From Candidatus Altimarinota bacterium (GTDB lineage: Bacteria > Cyanobacteriota > Cyanobacteriia > Cyanobacteriales > Microcystaceae), in the NCBI GenBank assembly GCA_012031035.1, contig JAAUUT010000010.1:1-64000 (forward strand): DNA of 64,000 nucleotides, read 5' to 3'. The notes under the pieces were generated by a model, which searched no databases, was not told the origin of the DNA, and saw only the letters and a list, made by a program, of their open reading frames with translations. Within the stretch, counting starts at the first letter, position 1; the number at the start of each line of letters is the position of its first letter. Of the stretch, positions 1 through 9,821 are shown piece after piece. The position numbers and the translations under genes are program-made.

Positions 1-320
1 AAAGCATTAACTCATTCACCAACGCCGAAAAATATTTATTAAGCTGTTCCACATCTAGATTTCCTATTGATGAGTGAAGAAAGACTTCTTAAAACTCTCT
101 CCCCGTCCCCCAGTCTCCCCGTCTCAGAGTCCAATATGACAGCCTAAATGTTTAACAGCTTACTATTGGGGCAGGCGATCGCTTAACTCTAGCGTCAATA
201 TTTAGCTCATAGGATTTGTCAGTGCGGTTAAAAGCTATCTTTATCTTAGCTATGCCTCATGTAAGATGACGAACTCGATTGAAAAGCTAGACTAAAAATG
301 TAGGCTTTAGGGAATCAAGT
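1..320. other. intergenic region upstream of hydrolase gene
   Basis: No supportable gene lies here. On the minus strand a reading frame is open from about base 50 to base 1 and could be the first codons of a gene that leaves the window on the left, but no ATG or ribosome site backs it. A C-rich low-complexity run around 100-125 is of the kind often seen between cyanobacterial genes. An A/T-rich stretch just ahead of 321 could hold the promoter of the next gene. Confidence 0.4.
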
Positions 321-1223
321 ATGCTCGAACCAATCAGCGTAGAAAAAGATTCTATTGTTACGTCCCTCGGAACGATGGTTTACTATACGCCATCCTTACC
401 GCCTTGGCGAGAGAAAGACGAACCCAAAAGTGACGATCTTCCTACTCTAATTTTTTTGCACGGTTTTGGTGGCGGTTCTTCTGCTTATGAATGGTCAAAA
501 GTCTATCCCGCCTTCGCTAGCGATTACCGCGTTTTAGCACCCGATTTAATTGGTTGGGGACGTTCGGAACACCCTGATCGCAATTATCGACCTGAAGATT
601 ATATCGATACAATTATCGAGTTTATCGAAAAAACTTGCGATGCTCCCACACCTGTTATCGCTTCATCGCTGACAGCAGCATTTACTATTCGTTGTGCGAT
701 CGCGCGTCCCGATTTATTTAAATCTCTAATCCTAACCACTCCCGCAGGGTTATCGGATTTTGGAGAAGATTACACTCGCAGCATTTTTGCCCAAATTGTC
801 AAAGTCCCAATTCTCGATAAATTTATCTACAGCAGTGGAGTCGCAACAGAAGGCGGGATTTCTAGTTTCTTACAAAATCGTCAATTTGCACGTCCAGAAC
901 GAATTTATCCAGAAATTATCGAGGCATATTTAAAATCCTCGCAACAACCCAATGCAGAATACGCGGCGCTTTCCTTTGTTAGAGGAGATCTGTGCTTCGA
1001 TCTCTCAACCTACATGACTCAACTCAGAACCCCTACCGCTATGATTTGGGGACAAAAATCGCAATTTACTGCACCCGAAATAGGAAGGCGTTTAGCTGCT
1101 TTGAACCCCGAATTCGTTAAAGTATTTTTAGAAATAGAAGATGTCGGATTAACACCCCAGCTTGAATTACCTGGGGTTACGATTGGATTAATCCGAAAAT
1201 TTTTGAAATTGCTCGATAATTGA
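321..1223 (+). CDS. alpha/beta hydrolase-fold protein, degenerate active site
   Basis: A 300-residue alpha/beta-hydrolase-fold protein. The oxyanion-hole region is clear (LIFLHGFGGG, residues 43-52), followed by the typical PDLIGWGRS strand-turn at about 75-82. The nucleophile elbow reads A-S-S-L-T (114-118) rather than G-x-S-x-G. The C-terminal position where a catalytic His usually sits in a G-H-x-P motif reads G-L-T-P. The fold assignment is therefore firm, but esterase or lipase activity is doubtful. No signal peptide is visible, so it is probably cytoplasmic. It stands alone, with the next gene convergent. Substrate and role are unknown. Confidence 0.8.
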   Translation: MLEPISVEKDSIVTSLGTMVYYTPSLPPWREKDEPKSDDLPTLIFLHGFGGGSSAYEWSKVYPAFASDYRVLAPDLIGWGRSEHPDRNYRPEDYIDTIIEFIEKTCDAPTPVIASSLTAAFTIRCAIARPDLFKSLILTTPAGLSDFGEDYTRSIFAQIVKVPILDKFIYSSGVATEGGISSFLQNRQFARPERIYPEIIEAYLKSSQQPNAEYAALSFVRGDLCFDLSTYMTQLRTPTAMIWGQKSQFTAPEIGRRLAALNPEFVKVFLEIEDVGLTPQLELPGVTIGLIRKFLKLLDN

Positions 1224-1299
1224 CTTAGTGTTTCGGAAATTTAAGGATTTTTCACGACCAGATTGCCCGTTCCCTTTTAAGAGCAAGCTTTAGGTTTTA

Positions 1300-1830
1300 C
1301 TACTTAATTCTGAGATCGATAATAGTTGCGTTGAAATTGTAGTTGAAACCTTCTAATTCAATCGGTATGCCAATCTTAACTTTATTGTTGCCCAAGACAG
1401 GCCCATCCTTAGTGACTTGCGCTTTCCCCCCTAATGTAAGTAGCAAATCGCTGCTATAGCTATCAATTCTAGGATCGGGAATTGCTTTTGCCGAACCATC
1501 AGCTAAAGGAACGACAACTGTTCTGGGTAACTGTTTGACAGAAAGAATGTCAATCTGACCGTAGGGTTGATTGCGAATAATGATATTGGCTTTTTTAGAT
1601 TCGTTAAACTCAGTGAGTAGAACTTGAGGATCGCGGATACTCAAACCTCGCACGATCGCATCGACTTCAATTTGTTTGGTTCCTATCTGACTATCGCCAG
1701 CAATTCCCCCGCCAATCGATCCAGGAAAGAAAAAGATACCGAGAATTACTAAAACGATCGTGCAAGCCGCGCCTAAATCTAAAATACTGATAATTCCAAA
1801 TAAACGTCCTTTAGAATCTAAAAATTTCAT
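1300..1830 (-). CDS. DUF4330 family membrane-anchored protein
   Basis: A 176-residue protein with the N-terminus typical of cyanobacterial DUF4330 proteins: MKFLDSKGRLFGIISILDLG, then one hydrophobic helix (about residues 17-37). The remaining 135 residues have a beta-rich look and probably sit outside the membrane. The family is conserved in cyanobacteria and has no established function that I know of. It converges on the hydrolase gene, with 76 bases between them. Family assignment is by recognition of the N-terminal motif and overall length. Confidence 0.75.
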   Translation of the reverse strand: MKFLDSKGRLFGIISILDLGAACTIVLVILGIFFFPGSIGGGIAGDSQIGTKQIEVDAIVRGLSIRDPQVLLTEFNESKKANIIIRNQPYGQIDILSVKQLPRTVVVPLADGSAKAIPDPRIDSYSSDLLLTLGGKAQVTKDGPVLGNNKVKIGIPIELEGFNYNFNATIIDLRIK

Positions 1831-1987
1831 CTTTTATAGTCCTCGGTTATGGGAATTGGCAAGCGGCGATTGGGGATCGGAAATTAACAAAAAACTTATG
1901 CCAGGGATGTTGAAATGTCGTTCCTATATTAGTTTCCATCAACCAATCGACGAATTCATGAGAGTTTCAACGCCTAATGTAAATTAG

Positions 1988-2036
1988 ACGCAATTCATAA
2001 TTTATCATTCATAATTCATAATTCACCATAGTCTTT
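1988..2036. repeat. degenerate heptanucleotide tandem repeat
   Basis: The run contains several imperfect TTCATAA/TTCATAATT units just downstream of DUF4330's 5' side and upstream of speA. It is the complement of the AATTATG heptamer found at 43871 and 62283, so it belongs to the same short tandem repeat family common in cyanobacterial intergenic DNA. Confidence 0.5.
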
Positions 2037-2109
2037 TGTTAACCCAGTTTAATTAGTGGAGAAGTTAAGATAAGAGACGATCGCAATTTATTTTAAGTTA
2101 TCAACCGAA

Positions 2110-4149
2110 ATGGGAGCAAAAACCAAAGCGCTACAGGAAACCGATTTACAAAAGCTAGAGAAACAACGGCTCGACCTTCCAGAAGACGACAAAACCGAAG
2201 AGAAAGTTGCTAAGAAATCTTGGACGATCGAAGATAGCGAGAGTCTGTATCGCATCCCAGGATGGGGAGAACCCTATTTCTCGATTAATGCGGCGGGTCA
2301 TGTAACGGTTTCTCCAAGGGGCGATCGCGGTGGTTCTTTAGATTTATACGAATTGGTAGAAGCTTTGCGTCAGCGAAATATCGGGCTTCCTCTACTGATT
2401 CGTTTTTCCGATATCTTAGAAGATAGAATCGAACGCCTTAATGCGTCTTTTGCTCGCGCGATCGCTCGTTACAACTATCCCAATTGTTATCGGGGCGTTT
2501 TCCCCATCAAGTGCAACCAACATCGTCACATCGTCGAATCTCTCGTCCGTTATGGTAAACCTTACCAATTTGGGTTAGAGGCAGGTTCAAAACCAGAACT
2601 GATGATTGCTCTAGCAACCTTAGAACCCAGTGCGAGCAAAGAAGAGTCATCAGGAACCTTACTGATTTGCAACGGCTACAAAGACAAGGAATACATCGAA
2701 ACGGCGCTTTTAGCAAGGCGCTTGGGACATCAAACCCTCGTCGTTATCGAACAACTAGAAGAACTCTACATCGCACTAGAAATTAGCCAGCAATTGGGAA
2801 TCGAACCCGTTTTAGGCGTGAGGGCAAAATTAAGTACCAAAGGCGTAGGACGTTGGGGCGGTTCTACAGGAGATCGCGCTAAATTCGGTCTGACGGTTCC
2901 AGAGATTTTAGAAGTTGTCAACCAGTTGCAAGCAGCAGGAATGCTTCATTGTCTGCAACTGTTGCACTTTCATATCGGTTCGCAAATCTCTTCGATTACC
3001 CACATCAAAGATGCGATTCGAGAAGCGGGTCAGATCTACGTACAACTGACCAAAGTAGGGGCAAATATGCGCTATCTCGATGTCGGCGGCGGTTTGGGCG
3101 TTGACTACGATGGCTCGAAAACCAATTTCTACGCCTCGAAAAACTACAATATGCAAAATTACGCCAACGATATTGTAGCAGCCGTTAAAGACGCTTGTAC
3201 CCAAGGACAGGTGCCAGCGCCCATCTTAGTCAGCGAAAGCGGACGGGCGATCGCATCTCATCAATCAGTTTTGATTTTTGATGTGTTGGGAACGAGCGAG
3301 GTTCCCTGTCAATCGCAACAACCCATAGAAGAATCCGAGCATTTGATTTTGCGAAATCTTTGGGAAACTTATACGTCAATCGACGCAAAGAATTACCAAG
3401 AAACCTATCACGATGCCATTCAATTTAAGGAAGAAGCGATCGGCTTATTTAACTTTGGCTATTTAAGTTTAAAAGAAAGAGCCAGAGCAGAGCAATTATA
3501 CTGGGCGTGTTGCAGCAAAATTCTCAATATCGCGCGTCAAGAAGATTACGTGCCAGACGATTTGGAAGACTTAGAAAAGATAATGGCTTCCATTTATTAT
3601 GTCAACTTATCAGTTTTTCAATCTGCACCGGATTCGTGGGCGATCGATCAATTGTTTCCCATTATGCCGATTCACCGATTGAATGAAGAACCGAGTCAAC
3701 GAGGAATTTTAGCCGATTTAACCTGCGATAGCGATGGCAAAATCGACCAATTTATCGATCTAAAAGATGTTAAATCCGTCCTAGAATTGCACCCTCTCAA
3801 ACAACAAAATAAGCAACCACTATCTAACGAACCCTATTATCTAGGAATGTTTTTGGTTGGCGCTTATCAAGAAATTATGGGGAACTTACACAATCTGTTT
3901 GGCGATACCAATGTCGTCCATATTCAAATGACTCCAAAAGGCTATCAGATTGAGTATTTAGTCAAAGGAGATACCATCTCAGAAGTGTTAAGTTACGTTC
4001 AATATAAAGCAGAAGATTTACTCGAAAATCTTCGTCGCCAAACCGAACAAGCTTTACAAGAAAATCGCATTACGCTCAAAGAATCTCAACTTTTACTTAA
4101 CGATTACGAACGTAGTTTGAGTCGCTATACTTACTTAGTTGGGGAATAA
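2110..4149 (+). CDS. speA: biosynthetic arginine decarboxylase (SpeA)
   Basis: A 679-residue PLP-dependent arginine decarboxylase of fold type III, which converts arginine to agmatine at the start of polyamine synthesis. The length matches the biosynthetic SpeA family (630-700). The PLP lysine region GVFPIKCNQHRHIVESLV is at about residues 130-147, with YLDVGGGLGVDYDG at about 325 and the substrate-side SESGRAIASH motif near 376. The N-terminal 40 residues are charged and poorly conserved, as usual. The ATG at 2110 is the only in-frame start giving the normal N-terminus. The gene is monocistronic and converges on the SSB-like gene. Confidence 0.95.
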   Translation: MGAKTKALQETDLQKLEKQRLDLPEDDKTEEKVAKKSWTIEDSESLYRIPGWGEPYFSINAAGHVTVSPRGDRGGSLDLYELVEALRQRNIGLPLLIRFSDILEDRIERLNASFARAIARYNYPNCYRGVFPIKCNQHRHIVESLVRYGKPYQFGLEAGSKPELMIALATLEPSASKEESSGTLLICNGYKDKEYIETALLARRLGHQTLVVIEQLEELYIALEISQQLGIEPVLGVRAKLSTKGVGRWGGSTGDRAKFGLTVPEILEVVNQLQAAGMLHCLQLLHFHIGSQISSITHIKDAIREAGQIYVQLTKVGANMRYLDVGGGLGVDYDGSKTNFYASKNYNMQNYANDIVAAVKDACTQGQVPAPILVSESGRAIASHQSVLIFDVLGTSEVPCQSQQPIEESEHLILRNLWETYTSIDAKNYQETYHDAIQFKEEAIGLFNFGYLSLKERARAEQLYWACCSKILNIARQEDYVPDDLEDLEKIMASIYYVNLSVFQSAPDSWAIDQLFPIMPIHRLNEEPSQRGILADLTCDSDGKIDQFIDLKDVKSVLELHPLKQQNKQPLSNEPYYLGMFLVGAYQEIMGNLHNLFGDTNVVHIQMTPKGYQIEYLVKGDTISEVLSYVQYKAEDLLENLRRQTEQALQENRITLKESQLLLNDYERSLSRYTYLVGE

Positions 4150-4171
4150 TGGGTGACTGGGGTATTTTTTA

Positions 4172-4212
4172 GGGAAAAAGGGAAAATATTGATGACAGTT
4201 TTCCCTTTCCCC
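4172..4212. terminator. imperfect hairpin between convergent speA and SSB-like genes
   Basis: GGGAAAAAGGGAAAA and TTTTCCCTTTCCC flank an 11-base loop. The position between two convergent stop codons suits a bidirectional terminator. The stem is imperfect and A/T-rich. Confidence 0.4.
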
Positions 4213-4274
4213 CAACGAAGTTAATTCCCATTTATTTGACGAGCAAAACGCGATCGCGAAATTTCACCAATGTT

Positions 4275-4877
4275 TTAAATAAACTTGGAATTGTGACTAA
4301 TTCCTACTTGAGGACATTGGATAACGATCTCATAAGGATCGAGAAGCCCGACACTAACAATTCTGGCATCAACGGAGCGCACGAAAGGAATCTCGTCTAA
4401 ATCCTCTTCAACAGCAGAGACGGATTGTTTGCGAGGAATCGTTGTTTCGACTTCTGCATAATCTGAAAAGCTTTCGCTGGGTGTCGTTTGTGCTACCGCT
4501 TTTTTTGACTGACGAGTATTGGATGTAGCAGGCGATTCGTCAGAGGAAGTTGCTTTTGAAGAGAAATCGCTCGCAATGGTTGCTCCTTCGATGCGATGAA
4601 GGCGAGACGCTACTAATTCAGCTTTTTTCTCTTTATGTCCTTTTTGTTCGACGGTTTTCATCGAAAGACGACCTTCAATAATAATGCGATCGCCCACAGA
4701 ATAGTTAGCAAAAATTTCTTCGGCTAAATTCCCCCAGCCAACGACTAATAATGTCGATTTCTCTTCGGGTTTTGCCCCTTCAAACTCTACGATTGTATCG
4801 GTAACGGCACGAGCATCTTGGGTGTGACGAAGTTCTGGTTTGCGAACAATTGTCGCCATTAAAATACAACTATTCAT
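4275..4877 (-). CDS. SSB-like single-stranded DNA-binding protein
   Basis: A 200-residue protein with an OB-fold at residues 1-100. MNSCILMATIVRKPELRHT starts the first strand, and VGDRIIIEGRLSMKTVEQKG is the typical SSB core strand. After residue 105 comes a low-complexity Ser/Thr/Ala/Glu-rich tail of about 70 residues and a short conserved C-terminal segment. The acidic DDIPF-type tip of canonical SSB is absent, so this looks like the second, cyanobacterial SSB-like paralogue rather than the essential SSB. It lies 49 bases downstream of the nucleotidyltransferase fusion gene on the same strand and may be co-transcribed with it. Confidence 0.8.
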   Translation of the reverse strand: MNSCILMATIVRKPELRHTQDARAVTDTIVEFEGAKPEEKSTLLVVGWGNLAEEIFANYSVGDRIIIEGRLSMKTVEQKGHKEKKAELVASRLHRIEGATIASDFSSKATSSDESPATSNTRQSKKAVAQTTPSESFSDYAEVETTIPRKQSVSAVEEDLDEIPFVRSVDARIVSVGLLDPYEIVIQCPQVGISHNSKFI

Positions 4878-4926
4878 CTCAATTTCAATTCCTTTTCCTT
4901 TATTATATTATAGGACACTTGTACTA

Positions 4927-7458
4927 TCAAACAGTAGCGATTTCGCTCTGTTCTTGTTCGATAAACTCTTGAACGCGCCCTCGATAATCTTTGAGAGCGA
5001 GATCGATCCAATCGCGATCGTCGCTATTGGCATAAATATGAACCAAAGGTTCTCCTGCATCGGGTAAAATCAATACCCAATCATCATTCCGGGGATTAAT
5101 AATTTTTACGCCATCGATCAATTCTAGGTTTTCAGTCGGATGCGTTTCTACCAAATAGCGCATTAGAGCGCCTTTGATCTTCCAGGGACAGCGAATCGTA
5201 TAAGCCTTATGATAAACTCGCGGCAGTTCGGCGCGAATTTGGGCTAGCGATCGCTCTTGTATGGTCAGCATTTCAATTAACTTGGCGATCGTAAACATCG
5301 CATCAAACCCAGGATGAAGCTGAGGAAATATAAAACCCATTTCGCCGCTACCGCCTAGTACGACACTAGCATTTTCTTGAGCCGCTTCCATCAAAGCGGT
5401 CGGATTGGCTTTTGTACGAAGGACTTTGCCATCGTGACGACGAGCAATTTGTTCTACTGCACTAGAAGCATGAACCGGAACGACTATCGTACTTCTCGGA
5501 TAAGCAGTGAGAATTGCATCGACCATCAAGGCGGTTAATTGTTCGCCGCGAATGTGCAATCCAGATTCATCAACTAAGATAAACTGTTCCCCATTGGCAG
5601 ATACTTGAACGCCAAGGCTGGCTTTGAGTGCCTCTACCACTTGACCGAGTTGATGGATTAAAAATTCGCGTTCTTCGGCGGAAACGGGAGTCTGACGCAA
5701 ACTCGTATTGAGAACTACCGCATCGCAGCCAAATTTCGAGAGCAATTCCGGCAAAATCGCCCCTGAAACGCTATAAACGTAGTCAATGACCACTTTTGAC
5801 CCGCTATGACGAATTGCTTCTACATTAAGCTGGGTTTCAAACGTTTTTCGGTAAGTATCGAGGACTTGACCTTGTGAAGGATTCGATATGTTTCCGATAT
5901 CTTGAATGGAAGCGCGTCGCAGGTCTTCTTTAAAATAGGCTCCTTCAATTTTCTTCTCTTTAGATTTAGAAATATTGATGCCCTGAGAATCGAAAAATTC
6001 AACTAAAATAGAGTCCGGGCGATCGGGATGAATTCTTGCATGAATTCCGCCTACTACTCCCAATTTCGGAGCCATAGTACGCGAAATGGGAATCGCAGTC
6101 GATTCTAAATTTTGAACGTGAATTCCGACAGACATCAAACCGGAAATCATCGCACGACTGACAATGCGCGAGACGTTGCGCTGATCGCGGGAAACCATAA
6201 CAGTAGAACCGGGCTTTAAGGTCGAACCATAAGCCGCACCGAGTTTGACGGCGAATTCTGGCGTAATATCGATATTTGCCAGTCCAGATACGCCTCGCTG
6301 ACCGAAAAGGTTGCGTTGTGCGGTACTGCCCCAGATGAGATTGATATTTAAAATTGCGCCTGATTCGATCCGCTTGCTAGGCCAGACTCTAACGCCGGTA
6401 TTAATTTGAGCCTCTTCACCGATAGTAGACAGCGAACCGACTACCGCCCCTTCTAACACTTGGACGCGGCGATCGACTCTAGTTCCTCTAGCAATGACGC
6501 AAGCAGCCAAATGAGCATCTTCGCCAACCGTGGCTCCATTCCAGATAATCGGTCGCTTGAGGTCGGCTCCCGCCCCAATGGTAACATTATCTCCGATCGC
6601 GGTTCCTGCTTCGATATTTGCACTCGGCCCGATGCGGCAGTTACTACCAATGATGGCTGGCGCTTCAATTTTGGCATTGGGATCGATGTAAGTATTTTGT
6701 CCTATCCACAGTCCGGGGGATCTTTCCTCGTAAGCAAAGTCAAGTTTGACTTTTCGTTGTAGGGCATCGTACTGGGCTTCTCGATAGGTATCGAGATGTC
6801 CGACATCGCACCAGTATCCTTCGGCTACATAACCGTAAATGGGTTCGTCTTCAAGTAACAGTAAGGGAAAGAGATCTTTAGAAAAATCGCATTCTTCATT
6901 CGCTGGTAAATATTCGAGGACTTCTGGTTCGAGGATATACGTTCCGGTATTAACGGTATCAGAGAAAATTTCGCTAGTCGAAGGTTTTTCGAGAAAGCGG
7001 CGGATGCGTCCGTCTTTATCGGCAATCACGACCCCAAATTCAATCGGGTTGGGAACGCGAGTTAGGATTATCGTAGCTTTAGAACCTTTCTTTTTATGAA
7101 ATGCGATCGCGGCTTGTAAATTGAAATCGGTGATGCTATCGCCACTAATCACTAAAAATGTATCGTTTAACAATTCAGCAATATTCTTAACGCAGCCAGC
7201 CGTACCGAGGGGTTGTTCGTCTTCAACCGAATAAGTCATCTCTACCCCAAACTCGCTCCCGTCTTGAAAATAGTCTCGCATAACATCGGGGAGATAGTGA
7301 AGTGTCGCAATAACTTCTGTAATCGAATGTCGTTTGAGTAAATTAATGATATGTTCCGCGATCGGTCGGTTTAAAATAGGCACCATCGGTTTTGGTAGAT
7401 CGCAGGTTAACGGTCTTAATCTCGTTCCAGAACCCCCAGCCATTAGCACTGCACGCAT
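4927..7458 (-). CDS. mannose-1-phosphate guanylyltransferase / phosphomannomutase-like fusion
   Basis: An 843-residue two-enzyme fusion. Residues 1-235 are a nucleotidyltransferase with the signature [12 protein letters not shown] and the LPKPM motif, expected to make an NDP-sugar such as GDP-mannose. Residues 250-370 are left-handed beta-helix hexapeptide repeats ([16 protein letters not shown] type). Residues 380-830 have a phosphohexomutase fold. In the mutase part the usual catalytic TASHNP serine loop is not seen; the corresponding area reads [14 protein letters not shown]. Mutase activity may therefore be absent. The product would feed cell-surface polysaccharide synthesis. The length and architecture are as in other cyanobacterial homologues. 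Confidence 0.88.
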   Translation of the reverse strand: MRAVLMAGGSGTRLRPLTCDLPKPMVPILNRPIAEHIINLLKRHSITEVIATLHYLPDVMRDYFQDGSEFGVEMTYSVEDEQPLGTAGCVKNIAELLNDTFLVISGDSITDFNLQAAIAFHKKKGSKATIILTRVPNPIEFGVVIADKDGRIRRFLEKPSTSEIFSDTVNTGTYILEPEVLEYLPANEECDFSKDLFPLLLLEDEPIYGYVAEGYWCDVGHLDTYREAQYDALQRKVKLDFAYEERSPGLWIGQNTYIDPNAKIEAPAIIGSNCRIGPSANIEAGTAIGDNVTIGAGADLKRPIIWNGATVGEDAHLAACVIARGTRVDRRVQVLEGAVVGSLSTIGEEAQINTGVRVWPSKRIESGAILNINLIWGSTAQRNLFGQRGVSGLANIDITPEFAVKLGAAYGSTLKPGSTVMVSRDQRNVSRIVSRAMISGLMSVGIHVQNLESTAIPISRTMAPKLGVVGGIHARIHPDRPDSILVEFFDSQGINISKSKEKKIEGAYFKEDLRRASIQDIGNISNPSQGQVLDTYRKTFETQLNVEAIRHSGSKVVIDYVYSVSGAILPELLSKFGCDAVVLNTSLRQTPVSAEEREFLIHQLGQVVEALKASLGVQVSANGEQFILVDESGLHIRGEQLTALMVDAILTAYPRSTIVVPVHASSAVEQIARRHDGKVLRTKANPTALMEAAQENASVVLGGSGEMGFIFPQLHPGFDAMFTIAKLIEMLTIQERSLAQIRAELPRVYHKAYTIRCPWKIKGALMRYLVETHPTENLELIDGVKIINPRNDDWVLILPDAGEPLVHIYANSDDRDWIDLALKDYRGRVQEFIEQEQSEIATV

Positions 7459-7662
7459 AAATTCTCCTTACTCGTTCAACTATTGTCTTTTCTATTCCTG
7501 TGGAATCTGGTCTTTGTTTATATAAATTTTTGATATAGTCATTAAGGTCGGATTGCCTTGCATTTTATCATTCTCTAAAAGGCTGTTTGAAAAAGTATTA
7601 CAGTGGCTTAAGAGAAATTATTCTCTTAGAATTGAAAGAAAACGGTAATAGGGGTTGTCGGT

Positions 7663-7851
7663 ATGAAACTGATAGGCGTTCTTTTGGTTATTGCTTATAT
7701 TTGGGGCGCTTGGAAATTTTGGAAAGGATTCGGGCGCACAAATTTTAATCGCAGCTTTCCAAATCGCGTTAGGTTGGCATTGCTGTGGCCCGTTTTACTA
7801 GTTCTGAATCCAGGCTATCGCAAGAATTTCCAAAAAGCACTCAAGGGGTAG
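7663..7851 (+). CDS. small conserved-type membrane protein, 62 aa
   Basis: The protein MKLIGVLLVIAYIWGAWKFW... has one N-terminal transmembrane helix (residues 3-20), a basic middle (FGRTNFNRSFPNRVR) and a second hydrophobic stretch, LALLWPVLLVLNPG (39-52), ending in a basic tail. The shape suggests a small inner- or thylakoid-membrane protein with two helices. ATG follows GGGGTTGTCGGT, a weak ribosome site. It resembles small hypothetical proteins common in cyanobacteria. No function is known to me. Confidence 0.65.
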   Translation: MKLIGVLLVIAYIWGAWKFWKGFGRTNFNRSFPNRVRLALLWPVLLVLNPGYRKNFQKALKG

Positions 7852-7989
7852 GAAACGTCCTTCGGAGGACAAGGGGGACTTTTTCAGTGACCAGTGACCA
7901 AAGACAAGGGGGACAAGGGAGACAAGGCAGAAAATTTATGAATTTTTTCCCTCATATCCAGTCACCAATGCCTAATCCCCAATTCACAA

Positions 7990-8796
7990 ATGAACCCAGA
8001 AAAAATTTGGCTGATCGGCGGAACGAGTGAAAGCGCTAAGATTGCTGAAGCACTTACAGCCGAACAAGTTCCTTGTATCGTTACTGTAACAACTCCCGCC
8101 GCCCGATCGCTCTACCTACCAAACCAGTATTTAACAATTGAGCCAGCATTAATCGAGACTTCCCAAATGGCGTTCTTTTGTCAAAGAAAACAAATTGCTG
8201 CGATTGTAGATGCTTCTCATCCTTACGCAACGGCGGTTTCACAAGGTGCGATTGCGCTTCACGCACGCTACGCGATCGCAACAGCTACTCACAAACAAAT
8301 TCCTTATTTACGCTACGAACGTCCTTTAGTTAATTCTCATCCATTAGATGAAAATGCGATCGCCTTGGATAGTTTTGAGACGCTGCTTGAGGGCGATTAT
8401 CTTTTAGGACAGAGGGTATTACTAACCGTTGGCTATAAAGCGTTACCATTATTTCAACCTTGGCAAAATCGAGCGACGCTATTTGCTCGCCTTCTTCCTG
8501 CGGTAAACTCATTAGAAGTGGCACTTCGTGCTGGATTTAGTAGAGATCGCATAATTGCCCTTCGCCCTCCTGTCAGCGCCGAGTTAGAAAAAGCACTTTG
8601 GCAGCAATGGCAAATTTCTCTAGTCGTTACTAAAGCGTCGGGAGAAGCGGGAGGAGAAGATATCAAACGAGCGATCGCGCTGGAGTTAGACATTCCTTTA
8701 ATCGTCATTTCTCGACCGAAGATTGTCTATCCCCAGCAAACTAGCGACATCGGTGAAGTTCTCGCTTTCTGTCGCCAATCTTTATCCATCGATTAA
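7990..8796 (+). CDS. cobK: cobalt-precorrin-6A reductase (CobK/CbiJ)
   Basis: A 268-residue CobK/CbiJ family protein that reduces (cobalt-)precorrin-6A to dihydro-precorrin-6 in cobalamin synthesis, using NADPH. The N-terminal nucleotide-binding strand reads IWLIGGTSESAKIAEAL. The conserved DASHPYA segment is at about residues 73-79, LLTVGYKAL at about 142, and the C-terminal KASGEAGGEDIKRAIA and PLIVISRP close the domain. Length is normal for the family. No other cob gene is adjacent. Ten bases separate its stop from the start of the DUF2470 gene, suggesting co-transcription. Confidence 0.88.
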   Translation: MNPEKIWLIGGTSESAKIAEALTAEQVPCIVTVTTPAARSLYLPNQYLTIEPALIETSQMAFFCQRKQIAAIVDASHPYATAVSQGAIALHARYAIATATHKQIPYLRYERPLVNSHPLDENAIALDSFETLLEGDYLLGQRVLLTVGYKALPLFQPWQNRATLFARLLPAVNSLEVALRAGFSRDRIIALRPPVSAELEKALWQQWQISLVVTKASGEAGGEDIKRAIALELDIPLIVISRPKIVYPQQTSDIGEVLAFCRQSLSID

Positions 8797-8806
8797 GAAA
8801 ATAACT

Positions 8807-9094
8807 ATGTCCGAACCGATTACACCTGCTATTAGCGATCGCATTTGCAAGCACATGAATGAGGATCATGGCGATGCTTTAGTTCTCTATGCTAAAGCCT
8901 TCGGCAATTTCCCACAAGCTGAATCCGCACAATTAATTTCTATCGATCCTCAAGGCATGAATCTATCCGTCCAAATCGACGGCGAAACTTCTGGACTGCG
9001 CATCGAGTTCGATCGCGAACTCAAAGATGCTCAAGACGCACATTACAAGCTAATCGATATGGTTAAGCAAGCTAGACAAATGCAGCAAGCCTAA
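8807..9094 (+). CDS. DUF2470 domain protein
   Basis: A 95-residue protein starting MSEPITPAISDRICKHMNED. The conserved HMNEDHGDALVLYA segment (residues 17-30) is the core of DUF2470, a domain found alone in cyanobacteria and fused to haem-binding split-barrel domains in plants and bacteria. I place the start at 8807 rather than further upstream because the longer frame overlaps the end of cobK and the family begins here. It probably acts in haem or tetrapyrrole metabolism, by family association only. It forms a likely operon with cobK. Confidence 0.85.
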   Translation: MSEPITPAISDRICKHMNEDHGDALVLYAKAFGNFPQAESAQLISIDPQGMNLSVQIDGETSGLRIEFDRELKDAQDAHYKLIDMVKQARQMQQA

Positions 9095-9271
9095 TCAGTT
9101 ATCAGCGACCAGTGGAAGAGACAAGGAGGACAAGGAGACGGGGATAATATTGAACTCGTGAACTCCTGAACTTTGTTTGCGCAGCCCGCCCTTAGACGTA
9201 CTTTGAAATTCCGAATGGGCGACTGTTGACTTGCATTACTGTTGCCTGTTCCCCAGTTCTCATTCACTAAA

Positions 9272-9571
9272 TTATCTCAAAGAAGTGTTTCCAATTCGTC
9301 CCACAAATTTATGAGCGATTCTGAAAACGATCGCGCCAGATAAACCTAAGTCTTGGGCTGCACTGAGTAGCAGGGCTGCTTTATCTATTACAGAGTCAAG
9401 CTTTTCGGGACAATTGGCAAAATCAAGACACAGTATGGTAGAACAGTCCCAAGGCTCTCGAAATATCTTACAATCTTGGGGAATAAAAGCCACTAAAGAA
9501 CGAAATCGGTTCAGTGCTGCCTTTTCAAAATATTCACTAGTACAATCAAAGGAAGAATACTGATGGCTCAT
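9272..9571 (-). CDS. hypothetical protein, 99 aa
   Basis: I do not recognise the family. The second half is well formed (CLDFANCPEKLDSVIDKAAL, then LLSAAQDLGLSGAIVFRIAH) and looks like alternating helix and strand. The first half is Phe- and Cys-rich. No membrane helix or signal peptide is seen. The ATG at 9571 has no obvious ribosome site, so the true start may be later. The gene stands alone between the DUF2470 gene and the next plus-strand gene. Confidence 0.5.
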   Translation of the reverse strand: MSHQYSSFDCTSEYFEKAALNRFRSLVAFIPQDCKIFREPWDCSTILCLDFANCPEKLDSVIDKAALLLSAAQDLGLSGAIVFRIAHKFVGRIGNTSLR

Positions 9572-9591
9572 AAAATTCTTAAACTATTCGC

Positions 9592-9609
9592 GAGACGCGA
9601 TCTCGTCTC
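9592..9609. repeat. short palindrome GAGACG-N6-CGTCTC
   Basis: Perfect 6-base arms flank CGATCT. It sits just upstream of the 99-aa gene and has the same outer arms as the perfect palindrome at 50910, so the two look like members of one small dispersed palindrome family. Confidence 0.45.
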
Positions 9610-9821
9610 ATCTTTATTCACTCTATCTCACCTATAAAATTCCTATCTGTTCGTAATCTTTTTTTTGTTTTTAGCATTGGTTAACCGATTTACAAACAGG
9701 AGAAGTAATGCAGTTATCATCTCTATTCTATCTTTGTCTGTAAACTAATGTCAGGGGCTAGTCTGACTCTCCGATTAAGAGATACCAGCCATTCAATCTG
9801 CCGTTTATTTTTGCTGAAGTG

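Noticed and set aside
6460..6762. Open frames on the plus strand inside the sugar nucleotidyltransferase fusion
   Set aside because: They are antisense to a clear, well-conserved protein and have no family resemblance or ribosome site.
8081..8708. Minus-strand frames across cobK
   Set aside because: They are antisense to a clear CobK protein and lack recognisable domains.
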